From Bacteroidales bacterium UBA1217 (GTDB taxonomy: Bacteria; Bacteroidota; Bacteroidia; Bacteroidales; P3), in contig DBXH01000006.1 in assembly GCA_002309335.1 (NCBI GenBank), positions 495-54,546 on the forward strand: 54,052 bases of DNA, in the 5' to 3' direction. A program made the position numbers and the translations under genes. This document shows positions 43,861-50,911 of this stretch, one piece after another (the first letter of the stretch is position 1; each line of letters starts with the position of its first letter). The notes below the pieces were generated by a model. The model saw nothing but the letters and a program-made list of their open reading frames with translations. It did not search any database and was not told the DNA's origin.

Positions 43861-43998
43861 GCTTACGGATAGTCTTGAAGTTCCACAAGTCAGCACTCCA
43901 GTAAAGCAGTAAACGCTCACGTGGAAGCGTGGGCTTTACTTATAGGAGTGCAGGTCGTGGAACACCTAAGACTAATAAGCAAGGTCCACGACTTTTTT
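43861..43998 (+). ncRNA. candidate structured RNA and transcription attenuator upstream of an LRR gene
   Basis: Seven pairs of complementary segments nest in perfect order: GCTTA/TAAGC (43861-43865 with 43976-43980), TAGTCTT/AAGACTA (870-876, 968-974), GTTCCAC/GTGGAAC (880-886, 957-963), GCACTCC/GGAGTGC (893-899, 945-951), GTAAAGC/GCTTTAC (901-907, 933-939), ACGCT/AGCGT (913-917, 926-930). This gives about 38 pairs with small internal loops. The segment GTCGTGG (954-960) can instead pair with CCACGAC (986-992), helped by ACC/GGT, directly before TTTTTT (993-998): an intrinsic terminator that excludes the long hairpin. ATG 44031 follows 33 bases later. Either a cis-acting switch or a small RNA with its own terminator. 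Confidence 0.6.
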
Positions 43999-44030
43999 AT
44001 GCCTGTTTGTAAAACAAAAAGATAAATGAT

Positions 44031-45785
44031 ATGAAAAGAGTTGTATTATTCTTAATTGCCATCGTTGCATTTACGGCTTCAGTAAAAGCCTATGATTTTA
44101 GTTTTACCTATCAGGGAAAGAAATTGTATTATACGATAACTAATAGTAGTTTGCATCAAGTAAGCGTGGTTAATCCCACCACCAATGGCAGCTATTATAT
44201 TTATATTTTTGGTGATGTTGTGATACCAGACTCTGTTATTTACAATAACAATACGTATGCTGTCATTTCCGTTGGCGACAATGCTTTCTCTAATTGCCCT
44301 GGTCTTACATCCGTCTCAATTCCTGCTAGCGTCACAGGTATCGGAAGTCAAGTTTTAGGTGGCTGCACAGGCCTAACATCTATCATAGTGGATACTGCTA
44401 ATACGCACTATGATAGCCGTGACAACTGCAATGCCATAATTCAGACCGAATTAAACGTGCTCATTCAAGGATGCAATACAACAGTTATTCCAAACACAGT
44501 TGCAAGTATTGGTAACGAAGCTTTCTATGGCTTCAATGGACTGACATCCATTTCAATCCCTAACAGCGTCACGTCCATCGGCTATGATGCATTCTATGGT
44601 TGCAGCAGCCTTACATCCGTCAATTATACAGGTACAATAGCCCAGTGGTGTAATATATTTTTTTACACTCCATCATCCAATCCAATTTACTATTCTCATT
44701 CGTTATGTATCAACAACACTCCTATAACTAATCTCATTATCCCAGACGGTGTAACATCTATTCGTGGTAATGCTTTTGCTGGTTGTAGTAGCCTCATATC
44801 CGTCATAATCCCCAACTCCGTCACATCTATTGGTGGTAATGCATTTGCTGGTTGTAGTAGCCTCATATCCGTCATAATCCCCAATTCTGTCACATCCATT
44901 GGCTGCAATGCTTTCCGGAATTGCAGTGGCAATATGGAGGTGTTCATTAAAGCCATCACTCCGCCTTCGCTTTGCAACTATCAGGCTTTCTATTCTTCAG
45001 GATATTCGTGTTATTCTTTGATAGTTCCCAGAGGATCGCTTGAGTCCTATAGGAATGCAAACCAATGGATTGATCTGCAAGACAGCATTTTTGTGGATAG
45101 TTGCCAAATGACACTCGTCAATGCCAACCCGACATTGGGCACTGCCGCAATACGTGACACCAACGTGATGACATTACTTTGCCCTTATAAAGAGGCACGG
45201 TGGTTCGACTCATATGGAGTGGCTGAACATTACCACACTCAGTGGACTTGGGAACCTTCGAATAAAAAAGACTCGTCTTCGGTTGAGTTGTTTTTTAAGG
45301 AGAGGGAAGAGACTTTTACATTGACGTGTGATTTCGTTGTCGATACATATTATGTAAACGTAGTTGCTAACGATATAACACGTGGTTCGGTTAGTGGTGG
45401 CGGTGAATATGCTTATGGTACGCCTTGCATTGCTGTGGCAGCGGCTTATGCAGGCTACACTTTCCATAGTTGGAGTAACGGTGAGACTGCCAACCCATAC
45501 GTTTTCGCACCAGTAGAGGATATGACACTTACTGCCATATTCCTGGCCCCCGGCGAAGGGATTGGCAGTGTGGATGGTATGGACGCGAAGGTAAATTGCG
45601 ACCGGGGACGGATTGTGGTAGAAGGTGCCGAAGGGAACGCGTTGACGCTGTTTGACATCAACGGGCGATTGCTCGAACGGAAAACTGAGAGCGGAGAACG
45701 GAGAACGTTTGATGTGCCGGCCAGCGGCGCCTATTTGATAAAAATCGGCAACCATCCTGCCCGCAAGGTGGTGGTGATAAGGTGA
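44031..45785 (+). CDS. secreted BspA-type LRR protein with an InlB-like repeat and a C-terminal sorting-type domain
   Basis: The product has 584 residues with a signal peptide (about 1-20, SVKAY). Residues 50-330 are BspA/TpLRR units of 23 residues (IPNSVTSIGGNAFAGCSSLI type), two of which are nearly identical at the DNA level. A non-LRR block follows (WEPSNKKDSSSVELFFKERE), then an InlB-B-like repeat, ITRGSVSGGGEYAYGTPCIA with TFHSWSNGETANPY. The end (NALTLFDINGRLLERKTESG, then ASGAYLIKIG and KVVVIR) looks like a type A T9SS sorting domain. This is a likely surface adhesin. The structured RNA at 43861-43998 lies in its leader. A heptanucleotide repeat (45674-45708) lies in the sorting domain. 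Confidence 0.87.
   Translation: MKRVVLFLIAIVAFTASVKAYDFSFTYQGKKLYYTITNSSLHQVSVVNPTTNGSYYIYIFGDVVIPDSVIYNNNTYAVISVGDNAFSNCPGLTSVSIPASVTGIGSQVLGGCTGLTSIIVDTANTHYDSRDNCNAIIQTELNVLIQGCNTTVIPNTVASIGNEAFYGFNGLTSISIPNSVTSIGYDAFYGCSSLTSVNYTGTIAQWCNIFFYTPSSNPIYYSHSLCINNTPITNLIIPDGVTSIRGNAFAGCSSLISVIIPNSVTSIGGNAFAGCSSLISVIIPNSVTSIGCNAFRNCSGNMEVFIKAITPPSLCNYQAFYSSGYSCYSLIVPRGSLESYRNANQWIDLQDSIFVDSCQMTLVNANPTLGTAAIRDTNVMTLLCPYKEARWFDSYGVAEHYHTQWTWEPSNKKDSSSVELFFKEREETFTLTCDFVVDTYYVNVVANDITRGSVSGGGEYAYGTPCIAVAAAYAGYTFHSWSNGETANPYVFAPVEDMTLTAIFLAPGEGIGSVDGMDAKVNCDRGRIVVEGAEGNALTLFDINGRLLERKTESGERRTFDVPASGAYLIKIGNHPARKVVVIR
44760..44897 (+). repeat. 69-bp tandem duplication within the LRR coding region
   Basis: Two 69-base units (44760-44828 and 44829-44897) differ at about five positions. 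Each codes for one 23-residue LRR unit, so copy number can change without a frameshift. The low divergence suggests a recent duplication or gene conversion. Confidence 0.85.
45674..45708 (+). repeat. heptanucleotide tandem repeat inside the LRR gene
   Basis: Five 7-base units: CGAACGG, AAAACTG, AGAGCGG, AGAACGG and AGAACGT. They code for part of the loop RKTESGERR in the sorting domain. The unit is a rotation of GAACGGA in dxs (35962-35989). Confidence 0.65.
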
Positions 45786-45920
45786 TATGAAGTTTGTACC
45801 GAAGGGGCGACAGAATACCAACGAAATTGATCTGCCGTCCCTTCGGTTCTAAACTGGATTAAATTTTTATGATATTTTATATAAACTTTTATCAAATTTT
45901 ACCATAGTAATATTTAGTAA

Positions 45921-45964
45921 AACTTTGGTAAGAGTTTGGTTAAACTTTGGTAAGAGTTTGACCC
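45921..45964 (+). repeat. 22-bp (2 x 11) tandem repeat in the spacer
   Basis: AACTTTGGTAAGAGTTTG occurs twice without change (45921-45938 and 45943-45960), 22 bases apart. Written in 11-base units it is AACTTTGGTAA, GAGTTTGGTTA, AACTTTGGTAA, GAGTTTGACCC, which gives the same 11-base period as the tracts at 19655 and 37482, and it ends in the shared word GACCCAG. Confidence 0.8.
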
Positions 45965-46117
45965 AGTAAATCAGTGGTTTAGAAAGGGCGAAAAACTGCT
46001 TTTTTTTCAGTCTTTCAAAATTTTTTGAATTGTTTTGTAAGTTGTTGTTTTCTAGGGTGTAGTGCGTGTTGTGTCATTTATTGTGCGGAAACTGGGGTAA
46101 ATATCAGTTTTATTTCG

Positions 46118-46125
46118 TATTTTTG
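46118..46125 (+). promoter_or_regulatory. -7 box TATTTTTG for valS
   Basis: TATTTTTGCAG matches the consensus. It lies 91 bases before ATG 46216. No TTTG is found at the -33 position, so strength is uncertain. Confidence 0.6.
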
Positions 46126-46215
46126 CAGTTTAAACCAAAGGAACCTTTAGGGTTTCTGTTGGTGTATTAAATTGTGTAATAATTGTTTGAATAAAATAAT
46201 GTAATAATATATATA

Positions 46216-48834
46216 ATGGAAATTGCATCGAAATACAATCCTCGTGCCGTTGAAGAGAAATGGTACAGTTTTTGGTTGGAGAAGAAATTGTTTCATTCGG
46301 AACCTGACCGCCGCAAGCCTTACACGGTGGTGATTCCTCCGCCGAATGTGACAGGTGTGCTGCATATGGGTCATATGCTGAACAATACGATTCAGGACGT
46401 GCTGGTACGCCGTGCACGTATGATGGGCAAGAATGCCTGCTGGGTGCCGGGAACGGACCACGCAAGTATTTCGACCGAGGCCAAGGTGGTGAAGATGCTT
46501 GCCGAGCGCGGCATAAACAAGCGCGACCTGAGCCGCGACGAATATATGAAGTATGCCTGGGAGTGGAAGGAGAAGTATGGAGGCATCATCCTCAATCAGT
46601 TGCGCAAGCTTGGCGCCAGCTGCGACTGGGATCGCACGGCATTCACAATGGACGATATCCGCTATGAGTCGGTTATCCGCGTGTTTGTGGACCTTTACAA
46701 CAAGGGTTTGATTTACCGCGGCGCCCGTATGGTGAACTGGGATCCCCAGGCGCTGACGGCAGTGAGCGACGAGGAGGTGATATACAAGGAGAGTCACGGC
46801 AAACTATTCTATCTCAAGTATTTCGTTGATGGTGAAGACAAGTATATTGTTGTCGCTACCACGCGTCCGGAGACCATTATGGGCGATACGGCAGTGTGTG
46901 TGCATCCTGAGGATGAGCGCTACCAGTGGCTGAAGGGCAAGAAAGTGATTGTGCCCGGTGTCGGCCGCGTGGTGCCCATCATTATGGACGAGTATGTTGA
47001 CCGTGAGTTTGGTACCGGCGCACTTAAGATTACGCCTGCCCACGACATCAACGACTACAATCTGGGTATGAAATACAGCCTTGACAGTATCGACATCTTT
47101 AACGACAACGGCACCCTCAACGACAATGGCGGCAAGTATGCCGGTATGGACCGCTTCGCTTGCCGCAAGGCCATTATGAAGGACCTTGAGGAGGCTGGCC
47201 TTGTTGAAAAGATAGAAGACTATGAGAACAAGGTGGGTCATTCGGAACGTACCGACGCGGTGATAGAGCCCAAGCTCAGCACTCAGTGGTTTATGAAGAT
47301 GAGTGATATCGCCAAGAAGGCTCTTGAGGTTGTAGAGGACGGTACAATCAAGTTCCATCCCGAGAAGTTCAAGAACACCTACCGCCACTGGTTGGAGAAC
47401 ATCAAGGACTGGTGCATAAGCCGCCAGCTGTGGTGGGGACACCAGATTCCGGCGTGGTATCTGCCCGAAGGCGGTTTCGTGGTGGCCGAGAACGCCGACG
47501 ACGCACTGCGTCTGGCCAAGGAAAAAACCGGCAACGCCAACCTCACCGCAGCCGACCTGCGTCAGGACAGCGACTGTCTCGACACATGGTTCAGCTCGTG
47601 GCTGTGGCCGCTGTCGCTTTTCAACGGCATACTGGAGCCCGACAACGACGAAATCCGTTACTACTACCCCACCGCCGACCTCATCACCGCTCCCGACATC
47701 ATATTCTTCTGGGTGGCACGTATGATAATGGCCGGCGAGGAATACGCACACCAAGTGCCGTTCCGCAACGTCTATTTCACCGGCATCGTTAGGGACAAAC
47801 TGGGACGCAAGATGTCAAAATCGCTCGGCAACTCGCCCGACCCCATCGAGCTTATCAACAAATTCGGCGCCGACGGCGTGCGCGTGGGCATGCTGCTCAC
47901 CGCCCCCGCGGGCAACGACCTGCCTTTCGACGAGGCTCTCTGCGAACAGGGACGCAACTTCAGCAACAAGATATGGAACGCCATGCGTCTGGTGAAAGGC
48001 TGGAGCGTGGACGAAAACCTGCCACAGTCGGAGGAGAACCGCACAAGCCTGCTGTGGTTCGAGAGCCATCTGAACAAAACCCTCGCCTCGATAGAGGACG
48101 ATTTCAGCAAATACCGCCTGAGCAACGCCCTGATGACCACCTACAAACTGGTTTGGGACGATTTCTGCTCGTGGTTGCTGGAGATGATAAAACCCGCTTA
48201 CCAAAAGCCCATCGACAAAGCCACCTACGACACCGTGATAGCTCTGTTCGAAAAACTGATGTGTATGCTCCACCCATTCATGCCGTTCATCACCGAAGAG
48301 ATATGGCATATCCTCGGCGAACGTCCCGACACCGAGAGCATCATGATAGCTACGATGCCCAAAGCACAGTCGTTCGACGAAAACATCATCAAGGACTTCG
48401 AGACCGCTAAAGAGGTGATAATCGGCGTACGCGGACTGCGCAACTCCAAAGGCATATCGCCCAAAGAGGTGCTGCACCTGTGCGAGCGCGGCAACGGCGG
48501 CAACGCCTTCGACGGCATCATCATAAAACTCTGCAACATCGACGGCATAGAACGTGTGGCCGACAAGGTGGAAAACGCCCTATCGTTTATGGTGGGAAGC
48601 ACCGAATACTACGTGCCTTTCAGCCAGAACATCGACAAGGAGGCCGAACTGAAAAAACTAGAGGAAGAACTAAAATATACCGAAGGTTTCCTCAACTCGG
48701 TGATGAAAAAGCTCTCCAACGAACGTTTTGTGAACAACGCCCCCGAAAAGGTGGTGGCCGTGGAACGTCAGAAACAGGCCGACGCCGAACAGAAAATCGC
48801 CGCTCTCAAAGCACAAATTGAAGCGCTGAAATAG
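46216..48834 (+). CDS. valS: valyl-tRNA synthetase
   Basis: The product has 872 residues, full length. Class I signatures: HMGH in PPNVTGVLHMGHML (near residue 55) and KMSKS in GRKMSKSLGNSPDP (near 535). The editing domain lies between, with VATTRPETIMGDTAVCVHPE. The C-terminus is the usual coiled coil (AELKKLEEELKYTEGFLNSV). It charges tRNA-Val in the cytoplasm. Lysine codons switch near 47412: by hand I count about 6 AAA and 34 AAG before it, and about 24 AAA and 9 AAG after it. The protein shows no break at that point, so the switch is at the DNA level only. Confidence 0.97.
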   Translation: MEIASKYNPRAVEEKWYSFWLEKKLFHSEPDRRKPYTVVIPPPNVTGVLHMGHMLNNTIQDVLVRRARMMGKNACWVPGTDHASISTEAKVVKMLAERGINKRDLSRDEYMKYAWEWKEKYGGIILNQLRKLGASCDWDRTAFTMDDIRYESVIRVFVDLYNKGLIYRGARMVNWDPQALTAVSDEEVIYKESHGKLFYLKYFVDGEDKYIVVATTRPETIMGDTAVCVHPEDERYQWLKGKKVIVPGVGRVVPIIMDEYVDREFGTGALKITPAHDINDYNLGMKYSLDSIDIFNDNGTLNDNGGKYAGMDRFACRKAIMKDLEEAGLVEKIEDYENKVGHSERTDAVIEPKLSTQWFMKMSDIAKKALEVVEDGTIKFHPEKFKNTYRHWLENIKDWCISRQLWWGHQIPAWYLPEGGFVVAENADDALRLAKEKTGNANLTAADLRQDSDCLDTWFSSWLWPLSLFNGILEPDNDEIRYYYPTADLITAPDIIFFWVARMIMAGEEYAHQVPFRNVYFTGIVRDKLGRKMSKSLGNSPDPIELINKFGADGVRVGMLLTAPAGNDLPFDEALCEQGRNFSNKIWNAMRLVKGWSVDENLPQSEENRTSLLWFESHLNKTLASIEDDFSKYRLSNALMTTYKLVWDDFCSWLLEMIKPAYQKPIDKATYDTVIALFEKLMCMLHPFMPFITEEIWHILGERPDTESIMIATMPKAQSFDENIIKDFETAKEVIIGVRGLRNSKGISPKEVLHLCERGNGGNAFDGIIIKLCNIDGIERVADKVENALSFMVGSTEYYVPFSQNIDKEAELKKLEEELKYTEGFLNSVMKKLSNERFVNNAPEKVVAVERQKQADAEQKIAALKAQIEALK

Positions 48835-48861
48835 TTGAAAGTTGAAAATTGAAAGTTGAAA
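48834..48861 (+). repeat. heptanucleotide tract GTTGAAA directly after valS
   Basis: Four 7-base units (GTTGAAA, GTTGAAA, ATTGAAA, GTTGAAA) begin at the last base of the valS stop and continue with GTTTGA. No terminator stem is visible between valS and the converging gene. Confidence 0.7.
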
Positions 48862-48910
48862 GTTTGATTTAGGTGAAAACGTTAAGGCGTTAAGTCGTGA
48901 AGTAACTTAA

Positions 48911-48945
48911 CTGCCATCTGAATACTGAATACTGAATACTGACCA
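48911..48945. repeat. heptanucleotide tract CTGAATA before the opposite-strand gene end
   Basis: Units CTGCCAT, CTGAATA, CTGAATA, CTGAATA and CTGACCA run in 7-base steps and stop exactly at the stop codon (48946) of the opposite-strand gene. It is the second heptamer tract in a 111-base spacer, with a different unit. Confidence 0.75.
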
Positions 48946-50232
48946 CTAACGTTTCACAAACTTCATTGCGCAGTGGCGGCCGTCGCCGGTGGTGACAATG
49001 GCCATATACAGTCCTTGCGAGAGTATCTCCACAGGGATGTTGCAGCGGCGTTCCTGCGTGTTCACGCACCGCATCACACGTCCGTTGGGTGCCACAATGC
49101 TGATGGTGTACCACGTTCCGTCGCTGTTGTCGTCGATATCCACGTTGAGGGTGCTGCCAGTGGGATTGGGACTGAGCCTTACCGCCAAGGGTGTGTATTC
49201 GGGCTGCACGAGGCCAACGCTGGGGGTGGCGTCCACGGCCAGTTTCATAACGATGGGCAGGTGGTCGGAGTTGTGGTACAGGGCGTTGAGCACGGCGGGG
49301 GGCACGGAGTTGTTGCCGTCGGCGATAATCGATTTGTTGTAGTGGTTGCCGTCGTTGCCGAGGTTTTTATAGCTGCCCTCCACATAGCCGAGACCTGCGG
49401 AGTGGTCCTTGATATTGCGGTTGAAGAGGATATAGTCGAAACGGTCGTCGAGGCCGCCGGTAGAGGCGCATCCCGAGCCGTTGCCACTACGTGTGGACTG
49501 CGTGTGGTAGGCCGCGAAAGCGGGGTTGCTATTCCAGCTGCCAATCTGGTTGATGGGGTCGTAGAAACGTATCAGACTGTCGCTGTGTTGGGTAAAGGCT
49601 TGGAAAGCGGCTTCAGTGTGGGTGTAAACGTTGAAATCGCCCATCACCATAAAGTTCTGCTCGCCGAGGGTGTCGAAATCCTCAATCCACGACATCAGGT
49701 TGTTGGCCATAATGCCGCGGTCCTCGTCGTTGCCGTCGGCGTAGCCGGCTTTGAGGTGAACGAGGGAACAGAAGAAAAACACGGTGTCGCCCCTCTGCAG
49801 GTCGGGACTGAGGTAGTACATCTTGTACACCGTGGCGTCGCGGACGTAGTTCTGTGCCACATAGCGGGCGGCGCACTCCACCTTGCGGGAGTCGTAGTAC
49901 AGGGCGTTCATCAGGTAGGTGTTGGTGGTGTTGGTGACGGGAGCCAGCTTGTAGTAGGTTACTCCGTTGGTGTTCATCACGTTGTGCAGCAACGAGTCGT
50001 GAATCACCGGCTGGCGGTTCAGCTCGTTTACAGTGAAAATGGTGGGTTTCACGTAGTCGAAGATGGTCTTGGTCCATGCGTTTTTGTCTGGCACAGTGTT
50101 GGAATCGGCTGGACAATAAGAGGTTATGTTGCCGTAATTGAGCAGGTTGTACTGCAGTATGGTGATGGTGTCCTGCGCTGAGGCCCTCGCACAGAGGACT
50201 ATGACTGCGATTGTTATGATTGTTTTTTTCAT
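48946..50232 (-). CDS. secreted endonuclease/exonuclease/phosphatase with T9SS sorting domain
   Basis: The product has 428 residues from ATG at 50230-50232, which places a signal peptide (KKTIITIAVIVLCARASAQ) at the N-terminus; a longer frame to 50439 has no signal and overlaps the neighbouring gene. The catalytic fold shows LQYNLLNYG, VNELNRQPV, FMVMGDFNVYTHTEAAFQAF (metal and active-site Asp and Asn) and the final NSDHLPIVMKL (S-D-H). Enzymes of this fold cleave DNA, RNA or phospholipids; the substrate is open. Residues 350-428 (LSPNPTGSTLNVDI to GLYMAIVTTG and KFVKR) are a clear type A T9SS sorting domain, so it is exported. Hairpins separate it from the PAP2 gene. Confidence 0.9.
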   Translation of the reverse strand: MKKTIITIAVIVLCARASAQDTITILQYNLLNYGNITSYCPADSNTVPDKNAWTKTIFDYVKPTIFTVNELNRQPVIHDSLLHNVMNTNGVTYYKLAPVTNTTNTYLMNALYYDSRKVECAARYVAQNYVRDATVYKMYYLSPDLQRGDTVFFFCSLVHLKAGYADGNDEDRGIMANNLMSWIEDFDTLGEQNFMVMGDFNVYTHTEAAFQAFTQHSDSLIRFYDPINQIGSWNSNPAFAAYHTQSTRSGNGSGCASTGGLDDRFDYILFNRNIKDHSAGLGYVEGSYKNLGNDGNHYNKSIIADGNNSVPPAVLNALYHNSDHLPIVMKLAVDATPSVGLVQPEYTPLAVRLSPNPTGSTLNVDIDDNSDGTWYTISIVAPNGRVMRCVNTQERRCNIPVEILSQGLYMAIVTTGDGRHCAMKFVKR

Positions 50233-50246
50233 GTTTGTTCCTCTCC

Positions 50247-50287
50247 GGGGCAGTGCCCCAATCCCCACACAGCAGAGCTGTGAGGGG
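50247..50287. other. tandem inverted repeats between the PAP2 and nuclease genes
   Basis: GGGGC-AGT-GCCCC (50247-50259) and CCCC-A-CACAGC-AGA-GCTGTG-A-GGGG (50263-50287) form two strong adjacent hairpins filling the 55-base spacer of the minus-strand operon. No T-run follows in either direction. They may stabilise or process the mRNA of the flanking genes, or be a REP-like element. Confidence 0.65.
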
Positions 50288-50911
50288 TTAATTAAGTGTC
50301 GTCTCTTCGAGACTATTTTGTTTTGTTTTACGTTGTTCGATTTTGTTGCGGACGAAGGTGGCGAGCAGGTACACCAGCCATCCGATAAGGAGTCCGAGCA
50401 GTGCGCCGCAGATGATGTCGCCGGGGTAGTGCTTGCCAAGGTAGGGACGGCTGTAGCTCACTATCGCCGCCCAGCCGAAAGCCACGTAGGGCATGGCTTT
50501 CACATGTTTTCGGCACCATAGTGCGAAAAAAATCGCCACAGCGAAACTGTTGGCGGCATGTCCCGACACAAATCCGTACTGTCCGCCGCAGCCCATGCCG
50601 AAAATCATTCGCACGTCGGGCAGGGCGTGACACGGCCGCAGCCTCTGGAAAACGTCTTTGAAACACATCACCGTTATGCGGTCGGCAAGCAGGAAACAGA
50701 GGGCTATGCCTGCCACAAGCAGCCACCACCAGCGTTTTTCCGGCGCCTTGACCACCGCCACGGCGAAGAAAAGGACAATCATCACCATCCACGACCAATG
50801 CTGTGTGAAAGCATAAAGCACGTAGTCGGCCACGGTGCAGTGGTGCTGGTTTATCCAGTAGAACAGCTCAGTGTCCACGCTGTTCAGGTAGTCAATTGTT
50901 GTCGTCTCCAT
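50288..50911 (-). CDS. PAP2 superfamily phosphatase, membrane bound
   Basis: The product has 207 residues with five or six transmembrane segments. The three PAP2 motifs are in order: KDVFQRLRP, VSGHAANSFAVAIF and SRPYLGKHYPGD, with the catalytic His in motifs 2 and 3. The usual PSGH reads VSGH. PAP2 enzymes of this kind dephosphorylate undecaprenyl pyrophosphate or phosphatidylglycerol phosphate at the outer face of the inner membrane. It overlaps the end of obgE by 20 bases, so translation is probably coupled, and the nuclease gene follows. Confidence 0.93.
   Translation of the reverse strand: METTTIDYLNSVDTELFYWINQHHCTVADYVLYAFTQHWSWMVMIVLFFAVAVVKAPEKRWWWLLVAGIALCFLLADRITVMCFKDVFQRLRPCHALPDVRMIFGMGCGGQYGFVSGHAANSFAVAIFFALWCRKHVKAMPYVAFGWAAIVSYSRPYLGKHYPGDIICGALLGLLIGWLVYLLATFVRNKIEQRKTKQNSLEETTLN

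Larger units (their letters stand above)
45786..46215. other. gene-free spacer before valS
   Basis: This 430-base AT-rich spacer holds a short inverted segment after the LRR stop, the 22-bp repeat (45921-45960, listed separately), a T-rich run and the valS promoter box. I see no coding frame with family features and no strong terminator. Confidence 0.55.

Noticed and set aside
43861..43980. Possible tRNA, hammerhead or twister ribozyme
   Set aside because: There is no cloverleaf or anticodon arm, and the conserved CTGATGA/GAAA or twister core bases are missing.
44760..44897. Possible CRISPR-like direct repeats
   Set aside because: The repeats are adjacent without spacers and encode LRR units; no cas gene is present.
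46804..47754. A 316-codon open frame opposite valS
   Set aside because: It is covered by the valS editing and catalytic domains on the plus strand and shows no family motif.
48973..50181. A 402-codon open frame opposite the secreted nuclease
   Set aside because: It is antisense to a gene with a signal peptide, catalytic motifs and a sorting domain. Its translation is rich in Val, Gly and His and has no family features.
50233..50439. A longer N-terminus for the secreted nuclease
   Set aside because: It would cross the twin hairpins and the PAP2 gene and bury the signal peptide at residue 70.
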